A stretch of 6,037 nucleotides of DNA from NCBI GenBank assembly GCA_015654715.1, contig JAATGK010000180.1, forward strand, positions 1 to 6,037. The letters are read 5' to 3'. The notes beneath the pieces were generated by a model. It was not told where the DNA came from. It was given only the letters and a program-made list of their open reading frames with translations, and ran no database searches. Of this stretch, positions 1 through 6,037 are shown one piece after another (the stretch's first letter is position 1; the number at the start of each line of letters is the position of its first letter). The translations under genes were made by a program, and so were the position numbers. Origin of the DNA: Alphaproteobacteria bacterium. GTDB taxonomy: Bacteria > Pseudomonadota > Alphaproteobacteria > Micropepsales > Micropepsaceae.

Positions 1-1
1 C

Positions 2-430
2 GGGGTTGAATCCACGGTGAGCGGGTTCGGTCCCGACGGCCCGGTGATGTGGCGCCCCGGCGGAGCCCCGCGCGAAGCCATGGAAAGGATCGTCGGCCCG
101 CTGCTGGCGCCGATCCCCGGCGGCCCGGGGACCTCGCCTGGCCAGCGCCCCAGCCACTCTGCCCCGCGCGACCGGTTGCGGCTGAATGCGCCGGAGGCCG
201 AGCCCAGCGAAACGCCGCCCGGCTTCGGGCCCGAAGCGCCCGCCGATATTTTGAATTTGAGCCCAACCGGCAACCTCACCGAAGCGGCCGCCCACCTCTT
301 CGCTATGCTGCGCGCCCTTGATGCCGTAGCCGAGGCGATTGCGGTGATGGCGATCCCGTCGACCGGACTGGGCGAAGCGATTAACGACCGGCTGAAGCGT
401 GCCGCAGCACCGCGAGACACGCATGTCTGA
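2..430 (+). CDS. sua5: L-threonylcarbamoyladenylate synthase (Sua5/TsaC type), C-terminal part, 5' end outside window
   Basis: The protein makes threonylcarbamoyl-AMP from threonine, bicarbonate and ATP, the first step of tRNA t6A37 synthesis in the cytoplasm. Only the last 142 residues are visible; the frame is open from base 2, so the GTG at 17 is internal and not a start. The visible part begins with GVESTV, the conserved end of the YrdC catalytic domain, followed by an RPGG turn (visible residues 18-21). Next comes the Sua5 linker TSPGQRPSHSAP and then the small Sua5 C-terminal domain, with the typical stretch LGEAINDRLKRAAAPR near the end. The C-terminal domain marks this as the long Sua5 form, not the short TsaC form. 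The linker usually ends HYAP; here it reads HSAP, so the family's Tyr is Ser. The stop overlaps the start of the next gene by 8 nt (ATGTCTGA). Identification is firm; the catalytic core cannot be judged because it is off the window. Confidence 0.9.
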   Translation, partial: GVESTVSGFGPDGPVMWRPGGAPREAMERIVGPLLAPIPGGPGTSPGQRPSHSAPRDRLRLNAPEAEPSETPPGFGPEAPADILNLSPTGNLTEAAAHLFAMLRALDAVAEAIAVMAIPSTGLGEAINDRLKRAAAPRDTHV

Positions 431-1820
431 AGTTTTCGCGCAGTTGAAGGCCATCGTCGGGGCCAAAGGATTTTCCGAAGACCCCGCCGAGATCGCACCG
501 CATCTGGAAGAATGGCGCAGCAAATACACCGGCCGCTCGCCGTTGCTGCTCAAGCCTGCCACGACAGCGGAAGTCTCGGCCGTTGTCGCGCTGTGCGCTG
601 AGACCGGCACAGCGGTGGTGCCCCAAGGCGGCAATACCGGTCTGGTCGGCGGCCAGATTCCGTTCCACGGCGAAGTTCTCATCAGTCTGACGCGGCTGAA
701 CAAAATCCGCGGCCTCGATGTCAAAGACGCGAGCCTCGTCGCCGAAGCGGGTGTCGTGCTCGCCAATGCGCAAAAGGCGGCCGATGACGCCGGCCTGATG
801 GTGGCGCTGTCGCTCGCCTCCGAAGGCACCACCACCATCGGCGGGCTGGTGTCCACCAATGCCGGCGGCGTCAATGTGCTGCGCTACGGCATGATGCGCG
901 AGCAGGTGCTCGGGCTCGAAGTCGTGCTCGCCGATGGCCGCGTGCTCGATCTCTTGCGGTCTTTGCGCAAAGACAACAGCGGCTATGATTTGAAACAGCT
1001 TTTCATCGGCGCCGAAGGCACGCTGGGGATCGTCACCGCAGCCGCGTTGAAGCTTTTTCCCAAGCCCGAAGAACGCGCCACCGCCTTTGTTGCGGTGCCC
1101 GATGTTCACGCCGCGACGGAGCTGCTCGCCATTCTGCAGCACCGCACCAATGGCCTGCTCAATGCCTTCGAACTGGTGAGCCGCAACGGCCTCGACCTGG
1201 TGCTGGCGCACATTCCCGGCGCCAAAGACCCGCTGGCAGCGCCCTCGCCTTGGTATGTGCTGTGCGAAGCCTCCGGCATCGCCGGCATTGGTACGGTGTT
1301 CGAAAGCGCGCTGGAAAAGGCATTAGAAGACGACATAGCGGTCGACGCTGCGATTGCCGCCAGCGAAGCGCAACGCGAAAATCTCTGGCGGCTGCGCGAA
1401 GCCTTATCCGAGGCGCAGAAGCTGGAAGGCCCGTCGCTGAAGCACGACGTTTCGGTACCGGTCAGCGCTGCCGCCGATTTCATCGCCATCGCCGTTGCCG
1501 CCGTGACCCATCGCTTGCCGAGCGCACGGCCGGTTCCGTTCGGCCATCTCGGCGACGGCAATCTGCATTTCAATTTCCAGATGGCGCGCGGCGCCGACGC
1601 GGCCGCGTATCTCGCCCATTGGGACGAAATCCAGCAGATCGTGCACGACATCGTTCACGAGCATGGCGGCTCGTTCAGCGCCGAGCATGGCGTCGGGGTG
1701 ATGAAGCGCGCCGCGCTGAAGCGCTACAAGAGCACGGCCGAAGTCGAACTGATGCGCACCTTGAAGCGCACCCTCGACCCCAAGAACATTCTCAATCCCG
1801 GCAAGCTGATCCCGGACTGA
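423..1820 (+). CDS. FAD-binding oxidoreductase, D-2-hydroxyglutarate dehydrogenase-like (FAD_binding_4 + FAD-oxidase_C)
   Basis: This is a 465-residue flavoprotein of the VAO/PCMH family that oxidises a D-2-hydroxyacid, most likely D-2-hydroxyglutarate, to the 2-oxoacid. Electrons probably pass to an electron-transfer flavoprotein. The FAD-binding half shows PQGGNTGLVGG (67-77), TIGGLVSTNAGG (138-149) and GAEGTLGI (196-203). The C-terminal half carries the family's metal and substrate site, GHLGDGNLHFN (374-384, His375 and His382) and AEHGVG (420-425, Glu421 and His422), and ends with the usual LDPKNILNPGKLI. Its length matches bacterial D-2-hydroxyglutarate dehydrogenases. I chose the ATG at 423 because it overlaps the sua5 stop, as in translationally coupled genes; a GTG at 399 would add eight residues lying inside sua5 and unlike the family N-terminus. 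No strong Shine-Dalgarno is visible, which fits coupling. Other possible substrates are D-lactate or glycolate (GlcD-like); family is certain, substrate is inferred. Confidence 0.92.
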   Translation: MSEVFAQLKAIVGAKGFSEDPAEIAPHLEEWRSKYTGRSPLLLKPATTAEVSAVVALCAETGTAVVPQGGNTGLVGGQIPFHGEVLISLTRLNKIRGLDVKDASLVAEAGVVLANAQKAADDAGLMVALSLASEGTTTIGGLVSTNAGGVNVLRYGMMREQVLGLEVVLADGRVLDLLRSLRKDNSGYDLKQLFIGAEGTLGIVTAAALKLFPKPEERATAFVAVPDVHAATELLAILQHRTNGLLNAFELVSRNGLDLVLAHIPGAKDPLAAPSPWYVLCEASGIAGIGTVFESALEKALEDDIAVDAAIAASEAQRENLWRLREALSEAQKLEGPSLKHDVSVPVSAAADFIAIAVAAVTHRLPSARPVPFGHLGDGNLHFNFQMARGADAAAYLAHWDEIQQIVHDIVHEHGGSFSAEHGVGVMKRAALKRYKSTAEVELMRTLKRTLDPKNILNPGKLIPD

Positions 1821-1935
1821 GGACCTGCGACACCGGCGCCTGCCTGAGGCTTACGCAGCGATGGGTCAGCCGCCAAAGGCACTTCCCCAACACCGCGCCC
1901 GCAATGACCAAAATTTGGGCGAATGTCTTGTGTTG

Positions 1936-1958
1936 GCGACAGTGTCGCGGCGTTGACA
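1936..1958 (+). promoter_or_regulatory. Possible modA promoter/operator: perfect palindrome beside a TTGACA element
   Basis: GCGACA-G-TGTCGC at 1936-1948 is a perfect inverted repeat with 6-nt arms around one base. It is followed four bases later by TTGACA (1953-1958), a match to the sigma70 -35 consensus, about 50 nt before the modA start. No convincing -10 hexamer lies at the right distance (around 1975-1982), so the promoter is tentative. The palindrome could be a repressor or activator site just upstream of the -35. It does not resemble the AT-rich ModE box. The rest of the 1821-2006 gap holds only a small CCAAA-A-TTTGG palindrome at 1908-1918 and no coding sequence. Confidence 0.3.
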
Positions 1959-1996
1959 CAGCCCGCTTTCCTGGTGTCCGCTTGGTGGCGATCAAT

Positions 1997-2002
1997 GGAG
2001 GG
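1997..2002 (+). promoter_or_regulatory. Ribosome-binding site of modA
   Basis: GGAGGG lies four bases before the ATG at 2007 and is a strong Shine-Dalgarno. It decides between two in-frame ATGs: the one at 1995 overlaps this site and has no good site of its own, whereas the one at 2007 is correctly spaced and is followed at once by a signal peptide. Confidence 0.8.
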
Positions 2003-2006
2003 TTCG

Positions 2007-2777
2007 ATGGGCTGGTCTCGCATTTCCCGCTTGCTGGCAGCGGCACTGACGGTCGTCGTAGTTTCGGCCGCAGGTTTTGCCGCCGACGTGACGTTCTTCG
2101 CCGCCGCCTCGCTTAGTTCGGCACTCCCCGAGGTCGCTGCGGCCTATCAGAAACAGACCGGCAAGACGGTGGCGTTCTCGTTTGCCGCCTCCAGCGTGCT
2201 GGCGCGCCAGATCGAAGCGTCGCCGGGCGCCGACATCTTCATGTCGGCCGATGCCGACTGGATGGATTATCTCGACAACAAGGCGCTGGTGAATCACGCC
2301 ACGCGCAAGACGCTGCTCGCCACCCATCTGGTGCTGATCGCCCCGGCCGCGTCCACGGCGGTGGTGAAGATCGCGCCCAACTTCGATCTCGCCGGGGCGC
2401 TGAAAGGCGGCCGGTTGGCGGTGGCCGATCCCGCCTCGGTTCCGGCCGGCAAATATGCCAAGGCGGCGCTGACCTCACTCGGGGTGTGGAACACGGTGGC
2501 CGATCATCTGGCCCAGGCCGAGAATGTGCGGGTGGCGCTGGCTTATGTGGCGCGCGGCGAAACCCCGTTCGGCATCGTCTACACCACCGACGCGCTGGCC
2601 GAGCCGAAGGTGAAGATCGTCGATACCTTCCCCGACAAGACCCACGCCCCGATCGTCTATCCCGCGGCGCTGACCAAAGACGCGAAGCCGGAAGCGAAAG
2701 CGTTCCTCACCTTCCTCGAAGGCCCGCAAGCGCGCGCAGTGTTCGTGAAGTATGGGTTCGAGGTGGTGGGGAAGTGA
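2007..2777 (+). CDS. modA: Molybdate ABC transporter periplasmic substrate-binding protein ModA
   Basis: This is a 256-residue secreted binding protein that captures molybdate (or tungstate) in the periplasm for a ModBC permease. A classic signal peptide is visible: basic residues at 5 and 8, a hydrophobic core at 9-22 and a probable cleavage after GFA (residue 25). The mature protein follows the ModA pattern: FFAAASLSSAL with Ser35, SFAASSVLARQIE (58-70), GADIFMSAD (74-82), DPASVPAGKYAKAAL (141-155) and GIVYTTDA (189-196). Ala147, Val174 and Tyr192 have the same spacing as E. coli ModA Ala125, Val152 and Tyr170, which bind the oxyanion, so the site appears intact. The start is set by the GGAGGG at 1997. 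No modB or modC follows; the next gene is convergent. Family assignment is secure; molybdate over tungstate is inferred. Confidence 0.95.
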   Translation: MGWSRISRLLAAALTVVVVSAAGFAADVTFFAAASLSSALPEVAAAYQKQTGKTVAFSFAASSVLARQIEASPGADIFMSADADWMDYLDNKALVNHATRKTLLATHLVLIAPAASTAVVKIAPNFDLAGALKGGRLAVADPASVPAGKYAKAALTSLGVWNTVADHLAQAENVRVALAYVARGETPFGIVYTTDALAEPKVKIVDTFPDKTHAPIVYPAALTKDAKPEAKAFLTFLEGPQARAVFVKYGFEVVGK

Positions 2778-2804
2778 CATAGCTCATCATGTTATCCCTG
2801 CCGA

Positions 2805-2833
2805 CCATCCATAGCGCTATGCGCGATGGATGG
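2805..2833. other. Hairpin of the left repeat unit, downstream of modA
   Basis: CCATCCAT (2805-2812) pairs with ATGGATGG (2826-2833), eight perfect pairs. After one A-G mismatch, GCGC pairs with GCGC around a TAT loop. The stem begins 27 nt after the modA stop and could slow or end transcription or protect the mRNA 3' end. It has no following T-run, so it is not a standard intrinsic terminator. Confidence 0.6.
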
Positions 2834-2941
2834 GAGTGGAAGGGGACCCAGGTGCATGAGCTTCTCGGATATCGCAGGATTTGTTCAGTCGCACTTTGAT
2901 ACGATGTGCTGGCGTGACCACCTGGGTCCCCTTCCCTTTGC

Positions 2942-2959
2942 ATCGCGCTGACGCGCGAT
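2942..2959. other. Hairpin of the right repeat unit, just past the glucan synthase stop
   Basis: ATCGCGC (2942-2948) pairs with GCGCGAT (2953-2959) around a TGAC loop. On the minus strand this stem begins three bases after the TAA of the glucan synthase gene. A second outer pairing, TTCCC (2932-2936) with GGGAA (2969-2973), would enclose it and include the stop codon. No T-run follows on the minus strand, so any terminator role would be non-standard. Confidence 0.55.
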
Positions 2960-2962
2960 TGC

Positions 2963-5614
2963 TTAGCCGGGAATGACAAGATGGGGCGGTTCGGCCGACA
3001 GCGGTGGCGTTGCCTTCGCCAATCCTCTTGCCGAGATGGTGGCGGTGACGACGGTGGCAGCGTACGGCAGGCTCTGCACCACCAACATGATAATCCACAG
3101 CCAGGCGGCGGGATCGTCGACGCGGCCGGTCTCCATCACCGACGCGATCGCCAGCACACAGAATCCGAACAGCGTCGTTTCCTGCCAGACGCCGCGCAGG
3201 GCCTGACTCAGCATCGCCTCGTCGGCGCATTTGGGGGTGCGGAAGAACGGCGTGCCGCTGGTGAAGATGCCGCTCCACACCGCTTTGGCCACCACATGCG
3301 TCAGCGCCAGACCTGCGACCGATGCCATCACCGCCCCACGCATGCCGGATCGCACTTTCTGCGGATAAAGCAGCAGCGTCTTCGCCATTTTGGCGGCGAA
3401 CAGCGCCAGGGCAGCGGCCGACAGCACCGGCATCGGCACGTCGACGTAGCGCGGCGCCGCCCACATCGCGAAACTCCAGCCGAGCGCGACGAAGGTGATG
3501 ATCATGCCGAGGCCGTCCGACATCCACGGCAGCCAGCCCGATAAGAAATGATAGCGCTGCGCCCAACTGAGTTTGGTCGAGCCGCCGAAAATCGCGCCGG
3601 CATGGCGTTTCATGATCTGCATGGCGCCGTAAACCCAGCGATAGCGCTGGCTCTGGAACGCCTTCAGCGTATCGGGAATGAGGCCTTTGCCCATCGATAC
3701 CGGCAGATAGGCGGCGCCATAGCCTGCTTCGAACAGCTTGAGCCCGAGTTCGGTATCTTCGGTGATGCACCACGTCGCCCAGCCGCCGACCTCTTCCAGC
3801 TTGTCCTTGCGCACGATGGTCATGGTGCCGTGCTGGATGATGGCGTCGCTTTCGTTGCGCTCGACCATGCCGATCTGGAAGAAGCCGCGATATTCCTCGT
3901 AGCACATCGCTTTGAAGAGGCTGGTGCCCGCATCGGAATAATCCTGCGGGCCTTGCACGATGGCGATGCGTTCGTCGGCGAAATACGGCAGCGTCAGGCG
4001 CATCCAGTTGGGATCGACATGATAGTCGCTGTCGATCACCGCAATGTATTTCGCTTGCGCGTTGGTGACCGAGGTGGCGATGTTGAGCGCCCCCGCCTTG
4101 AAGCCTTTGACGTTGTCGTAATGGAAAAAGCGGAACCGCGGCCCCAGCGTAGCGCAATGGGCTGCCACCGGCTTCCAGGTTGCCTCGTCGGGCGTGTTAT
4201 TGTCGAGAACGATGACTTCGTAGTTTTCGTAATCGAGCCGCGCCAGCGCATTCAGCGTCGCGATCAGCATTTCCGGCGGCTCGTTGTAGCAAGGCACATG
4301 GACCGAGACCATCGGCGCGTTTTCCGGGATCTCCGCCCGCACCGCCCGCCGGTCCACCCGCCACAGCACTGAGGCGAGTTCGATGCCTTCGGTGAGGATG
4401 ACGATGGAGGCGAGCAGCACCAAAGGGCTCATCGCCAGGATCATCGCGATGTTGGTGGGATCGACGTAATTGAGCGTGACGGCGTCGAACAGGAGGAGAA
4501 TGCCGGTCGTCACCAGCGCCACCAGTCCGCCGATCACGACATAGCCGGTCGAACGCACCTTCGGCATCCGCCCCAGAATGAAGAGGCCAAGCAAGAGCGA
4601 GACGATCGCCGCGACTAGCGTGTATTTGCGCCACTCGGGGAACGAGCGCACGTCGCCGGTGAAATTGAACTTCGGCTGGCCTTCGGCATTGAACAGACCC
4701 CAATAGGCACCAACGCCACCGCCCTTGCCTTCCACGGCGGCTTTCCACGGCTGATCGTAAGCCTCGATGATGTAGTAGTCGTAACCCTTGTCGAGCGCGA
4801 GCTGCACGAAGTTGCGGATGAAATAAGCCTGGTTGGCGAGGCTGGCTTCGGCATCGCGCATGGTGCGGCCTTGGGACGGCCATCCCACCTCGCCGATCAC
4901 GATCGGTTTATCGGGGAATTCATCCTGCACATGATTGTAGGCACCCTGCAGGAAGCCCATCGAGCCGGTGATGTCGGCGCCTTCCCAATACGGCAACAGA
5001 TGCACGAAAATCACGTCGCAATACTGGCCGATCTCTGGGTGGAGCAGCCAACTCGACCAGGTTTCCGCCGTCGTCACTTTGATGCGGGCGGGCAGCGCGG
5101 CGCGCACGCGCTTGATGTAGCCGTTGAGCTGATCGGCCGTGACGTCGCCGCGCATGATGGCTTCGTTGCCGACGATGACGCGGTCGATCACCCGCCGGTT
5201 GGCGAGAATGACCGATAGCGCCTTGTCCATTTCGATCTCGTTCTTGTCGAGATCGGCGCCGATCCAGATGCCGAGCGACACCGTCAGGCCGTAGCGCCGC
5301 GCAATCTCCGGCACTTTGTCGAGGCCGTAGTTGACGGTGTAGGTGCGGATATGACCGGTGAAGCGCGACAGCTCGGCCATGTCGTCGTCGATGCGCTCGG
5401 GCGGAACATGCTTGAGCTGGGCGCTGTCGTAGGTATGGCTCGGGTAATAGGTGACCCCGCGCACGAGGCCATCCCATTCCGGCGCCATCACCGTGTAGTC
5501 GCGGCTGGCCCAGAATAACGTGCTGGCCGAAACGACCAGCAGCAATGCGATGGCAATCCGGAGCGCACCGCCCCCCAAACGGCCGCGCAGGAGCCGAGCC
5601 AGCCTCTCAATCAC
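2963..5614 (-). CDS. Bifunctional membrane beta-glucan synthase: periplasmic GH17 domain fused to GT2 synthase (NdvB-like)
   Basis: This 883-residue inner-membrane protein probably polymerises UDP-glucose into a beta-1,3-type glucan and remodels it outside. After a basic N-terminus and one membrane segment (about 17-36) comes a GH17 domain (about 50-325). It keeps both expected catalytic glutamates: Glu151 in VGNE (acid/base) and Glu242 in IGEVGWPS (nucleophile). Three membrane segments (about 332-349, 356-377, 387-409) return the chain to the cytoplasm. The GT2 domain shows PCYNEP (441-446), Asp471, KGFKAGALN (503-511), DSD (528-530), TED (618-620) and QRYRW (656-660), the D,D,D,QxxRW set of processive synthases. 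About five membrane segments follow (roughly 697-719, 727-750, 761-783, 811-828, 836-860), with FFRTPK (790-795) resembling the FxVTxK gating loop of cellulose synthase. There is no PilZ domain. The start is a GTG with no clear Shine-Dalgarno, chosen because it gives a proper anchor. The last codons lie in the repeat. Product linkage (1,3, 1,6-branched or cyclic) is inferred. Confidence 0.9.
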   Translation of the reverse strand: MIERLARLLRGRLGGGALRIAIALLLVVSASTLFWASRDYTVMAPEWDGLVRGVTYYPSHTYDSAQLKHVPPERIDDDMAELSRFTGHIRTYTVNYGLDKVPEIARRYGLTVSLGIWIGADLDKNEIEMDKALSVILANRRVIDRVIVGNEAIMRGDVTADQLNGYIKRVRAALPARIKVTTAETWSSWLLHPEIGQYCDVIFVHLLPYWEGADITGSMGFLQGAYNHVQDEFPDKPIVIGEVGWPSQGRTMRDAEASLANQAYFIRNFVQLALDKGYDYYIIEAYDQPWKAAVEGKGGGVGAYWGLFNAEGQPKFNFTGDVRSFPEWRKYTLVAAIVSLLLGLFILGRMPKVRSTGYVVIGGLVALVTTGILLLFDAVTLNYVDPTNIAMILAMSPLVLLASIVILTEGIELASVLWRVDRRAVRAEIPENAPMVSVHVPCYNEPPEMLIATLNALARLDYENYEVIVLDNNTPDEATWKPVAAHCATLGPRFRFFHYDNVKGFKAGALNIATSVTNAQAKYIAVIDSDYHVDPNWMRLTLPYFADERIAIVQGPQDYSDAGTSLFKAMCYEEYRGFFQIGMVERNESDAIIQHGTMTIVRKDKLEEVGGWATWCITEDTELGLKLFEAGYGAAYLPVSMGKGLIPDTLKAFQSQRYRWVYGAMQIMKRHAGAIFGGSTKLSWAQRYHFLSGWLPWMSDGLGMIITFVALGWSFAMWAAPRYVDVPMPVLSAAALALFAAKMAKTLLLYPQKVRSGMRGAVMASVAGLALTHVVAKAVWSGIFTSGTPFFRTPKCADEAMLSQALRGVWQETTLFGFCVLAIASVMETGRVDDPAAWLWIIMLVVQSLPYAATVVTATISARGLAKATPPLSAEPPHLVIPG

Positions 5615-5635
5615 GATATGCGCCCAGTGGAGAAA

Positions 5636-5649
5636 ATCAAATACTTGAT
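5636..5649. promoter_or_regulatory. Small AT-rich palindrome upstream of the glucan synthase
   Basis: ATCAA-ATAC-TTGAT is an inverted repeat with 5-nt arms, 22 nt before the GTG start of the minus-strand glucan synthase. It is the most AT-rich patch in the 99-nt spacer (5615-5713), so it could overlap a promoter or serve as an operator. No convincing -35/-10 pair is visible, and an arm of five bases can arise by chance. Confidence 0.25.
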
Positions 5650-5677
5650 ACCCTGCCGATGCTTGCCCTCGCCCCTA

Positions 5678-5707
5678 AGCGAAAGCTGACAATCCTGAAG
5701 TTTCGCT
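5678..5707 (-). terminator. Possible weak terminator or processing hairpin after the partial minus-strand gene
   Basis: AGCGAAA (5678-5684) and TTTCGCT (5701-5707) are perfect 7-nt inverted arms around a 16-nt loop, starting six bases past the stop codon of the upstream minus-strand gene. The position suits a transcription end or an mRNA-stabilising stem inside an operon. The loop is long and no T-run follows on the minus strand, so termination would be inefficient. Confidence 0.25.
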
Positions 5708-5713
5708 GCCTTC

Positions 5714-6037
5714 TTACCGAGTCTTCGCCCGATCGAAATACCAATCGGAAAAAATCTCTGGCCGATCTTCCGGTCCCGTCTTGATTAGGAGCCGCCACCG
5801 ATCATGGGCGCGATCGTATTGCAACTGATCGCGGAAAACGCCTTCCGGATAGGGAAAGGAAAACGTCACATTATCACCCGTCACCTCGCCACTTCCGAGC
5901 GTGCGCGATGTTTCTCCGCCAGTAGCGTCAAGCCAATGGATGACGAGCTTGCTGTGTTCGTCTTTGCCGAAAAATACCCGCGCCTCATACGGCGACTGGC
6001 CAGCAGGGTCCTTTATATGAAGCTCGATGAACGCGGC
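5714..6037 (-). CDS. Uncharacterised protein, C-terminal part, 5' end outside window
   Basis: On the minus strand the frame is open from the window edge at 6037 to a TAA at 5714-5716, giving 107 residues and no start in view. Codon usage is normal for the window. The visible segments read as alternating strands: AAFIELHIKDP (1-11), EARVFFGKD (18-26), KLVIHWLDATGGE (30-42), TLGSGEVTGDNVTFSFPYPEG (46-66), FRDQLQYDRAHDRWRLLI (68-85) and IFSDWYFDRAK (95-105). The pattern of short beta strands, paired aromatics and glycines suggests a lipocalin-like or other small beta-barrel protein, somewhat like the DUF1579 group, but I do not recognise the family and assign no function. It lies 99 nt upstream of the glucan synthase on the same strand, so the two could be co-transcribed. 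That it is a real gene is well supported by the protein-like composition; its role is unknown. Confidence 0.75.
   Translation of the reverse strand, partial: AAFIELHIKDPAGQSPYEARVFFGKDEHSKLVIHWLDATGGETSRTLGSGEVTGDNVTFSFPYPEGVFRDQLQYDRAHDRWRLLIKTGPEDRPEIFSDWYFDRAKTR

Larger units (their letters stand above)
2790..2978. repeat. REPIN/MITE-like palindromic doublet between convergent genes
   Basis: Two related units face each other around a 64-nt centre (2855-2918). The left unit (2790-2854) starts TGTTATCCCTGCCGA, contains a hairpin and ends with a 17-nt arm at 2838-2854. The right unit (2919-2978), read on the minus strand, starts TGTCATTCCCGGCTAA, contains its own hairpin and ends with the same 17-nt arm: 2919-2935 is the exact reverse complement of 2838-2854. 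The two outer ends match imperfectly, while the hairpin cores differ in sequence but not in design. This is how REPINs (paired inverted REP sequences) and small non-autonomous palindromic elements are built. Similar palindromes with TGTCAT and GGGACCCAGG ends are, from memory, scattered between genes in alphaproteobacteria. No REP-type or other transposase lies in the window. The structure is directly visible; mobility and copy number are inferred. Confidence 0.75.

Noticed and set aside
381..1211. Long minus-strand open frame opposite the FAD dehydrogenase gene
   Set aside because: Its translation is rich in Gly, Gln, His and Arg with no family pattern; it mirrors the codon bias of the well-supported plus-strand gene.
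1250..2116. 288-codon plus-strand frame bridging the FAD gene and modA
   Set aside because: Extremely Arg-rich, crosses the end of one real gene and the start of another, and shows no domain.
2805..2962. Bidirectional intrinsic terminator between modA and the glucan synthase
   Set aside because: Stems are strong but neither is followed by a T-run on the relevant strand, and the repeat architecture explains them better; a termination role remains possible.
2790..2978. CRISPR array or attachment site
   Set aside because: There are only two inverted units, not regularly spaced direct repeats, and no cas gene, integrase or tRNA gene is present.
2817..4157. 446-codon minus-strand open frame overlapping the glucan synthase in another frame
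   Set aside because: It is an Arg- and Ala-rich shadow of the synthase, which carries all the GT2 motifs in its own frame; the region before it is also repeat sequence.
3548..4372. 274-codon plus-strand open frame antisense to the GT2 domain
   Set aside because: No recognisable motif, atypical composition, and fully contained opposite a conserved catalytic domain; typical of high-GC DNA.
5545..5784. 79-codon plus-strand frame across the spacer upstream of the glucan synthase
   Set aside because: It overlaps the synthase start and the end of the partial minus-strand gene antisense, and has no ribosome-binding site or protein-like pattern.

Overview
The window is GC-rich chromosomal DNA that looks like an alphaproteobacterium. 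The clues are strong GC bias at third codon positions, an overlapping sua5/FAD-dehydrogenase pair, a GH17-GT2 beta-glucan synthase of the Bradyrhizobium NdvB type, and intergenic palindromes whose ends read TGTCAT...CCC and GGGGACCCAGG. The genus cannot be fixed from the sequence alone.

Layout, left to right. (1) At 2-430 (+) lies the C-terminal part of a Sua5-type threonylcarbamoyl-AMP synthase, used in tRNA t6A synthesis. It is cut by the window edge. (2) At 423-1820 (+) lies an FAD-dependent D-2-hydroxyacid dehydrogenase of the D-2-hydroxyglutarate dehydrogenase type, whose start codon overlaps the sua5 stop. (3) A 186-nt gap carries a small perfect palindrome, a TTGACA element and a good ribosome-binding site. 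(4) At 2007-2777 (+) lies modA, a periplasmic molybdate-binding protein, with no modB or modC beside it. (5) At 2790-2978 there is a 189-nt palindromic repeat: two related hairpin units in inverted orientation around a 64-nt centre. It sits between two convergent genes and supplies the last codons of the next one. (6) At 2963-5614 (-) lies a large membrane enzyme joining a periplasmic GH17 glucan transglycosylase domain to a cytoplasmic processive GT2 synthase. (7) A 99-nt spacer with two small inverted repeats follows. (8) At 5714-6037 (-) lies the C-terminal part of an unrecognised protein, which runs off the window and precedes the glucan synthase on the same strand.

How they fit together. 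The first two genes are probably co-transcribed but do unrelated housekeeping jobs. modA has its own plausible leader and faces the glucan synthase tail to tail across the palindrome. The glucan synthase probably makes a beta-1,3 (possibly cyclic or 1,6-branched) periplasmic or extracellular glucan: GT2 polymerises and exports it, and GH17 remodels it outside the membrane. The points most worth following up are the REPIN/MITE-like doublet with its intrusion into the synthase gene, and the two-domain synthase itself. I see no defence system, CRISPR array, RNA gene, transposase or prophage in the window.
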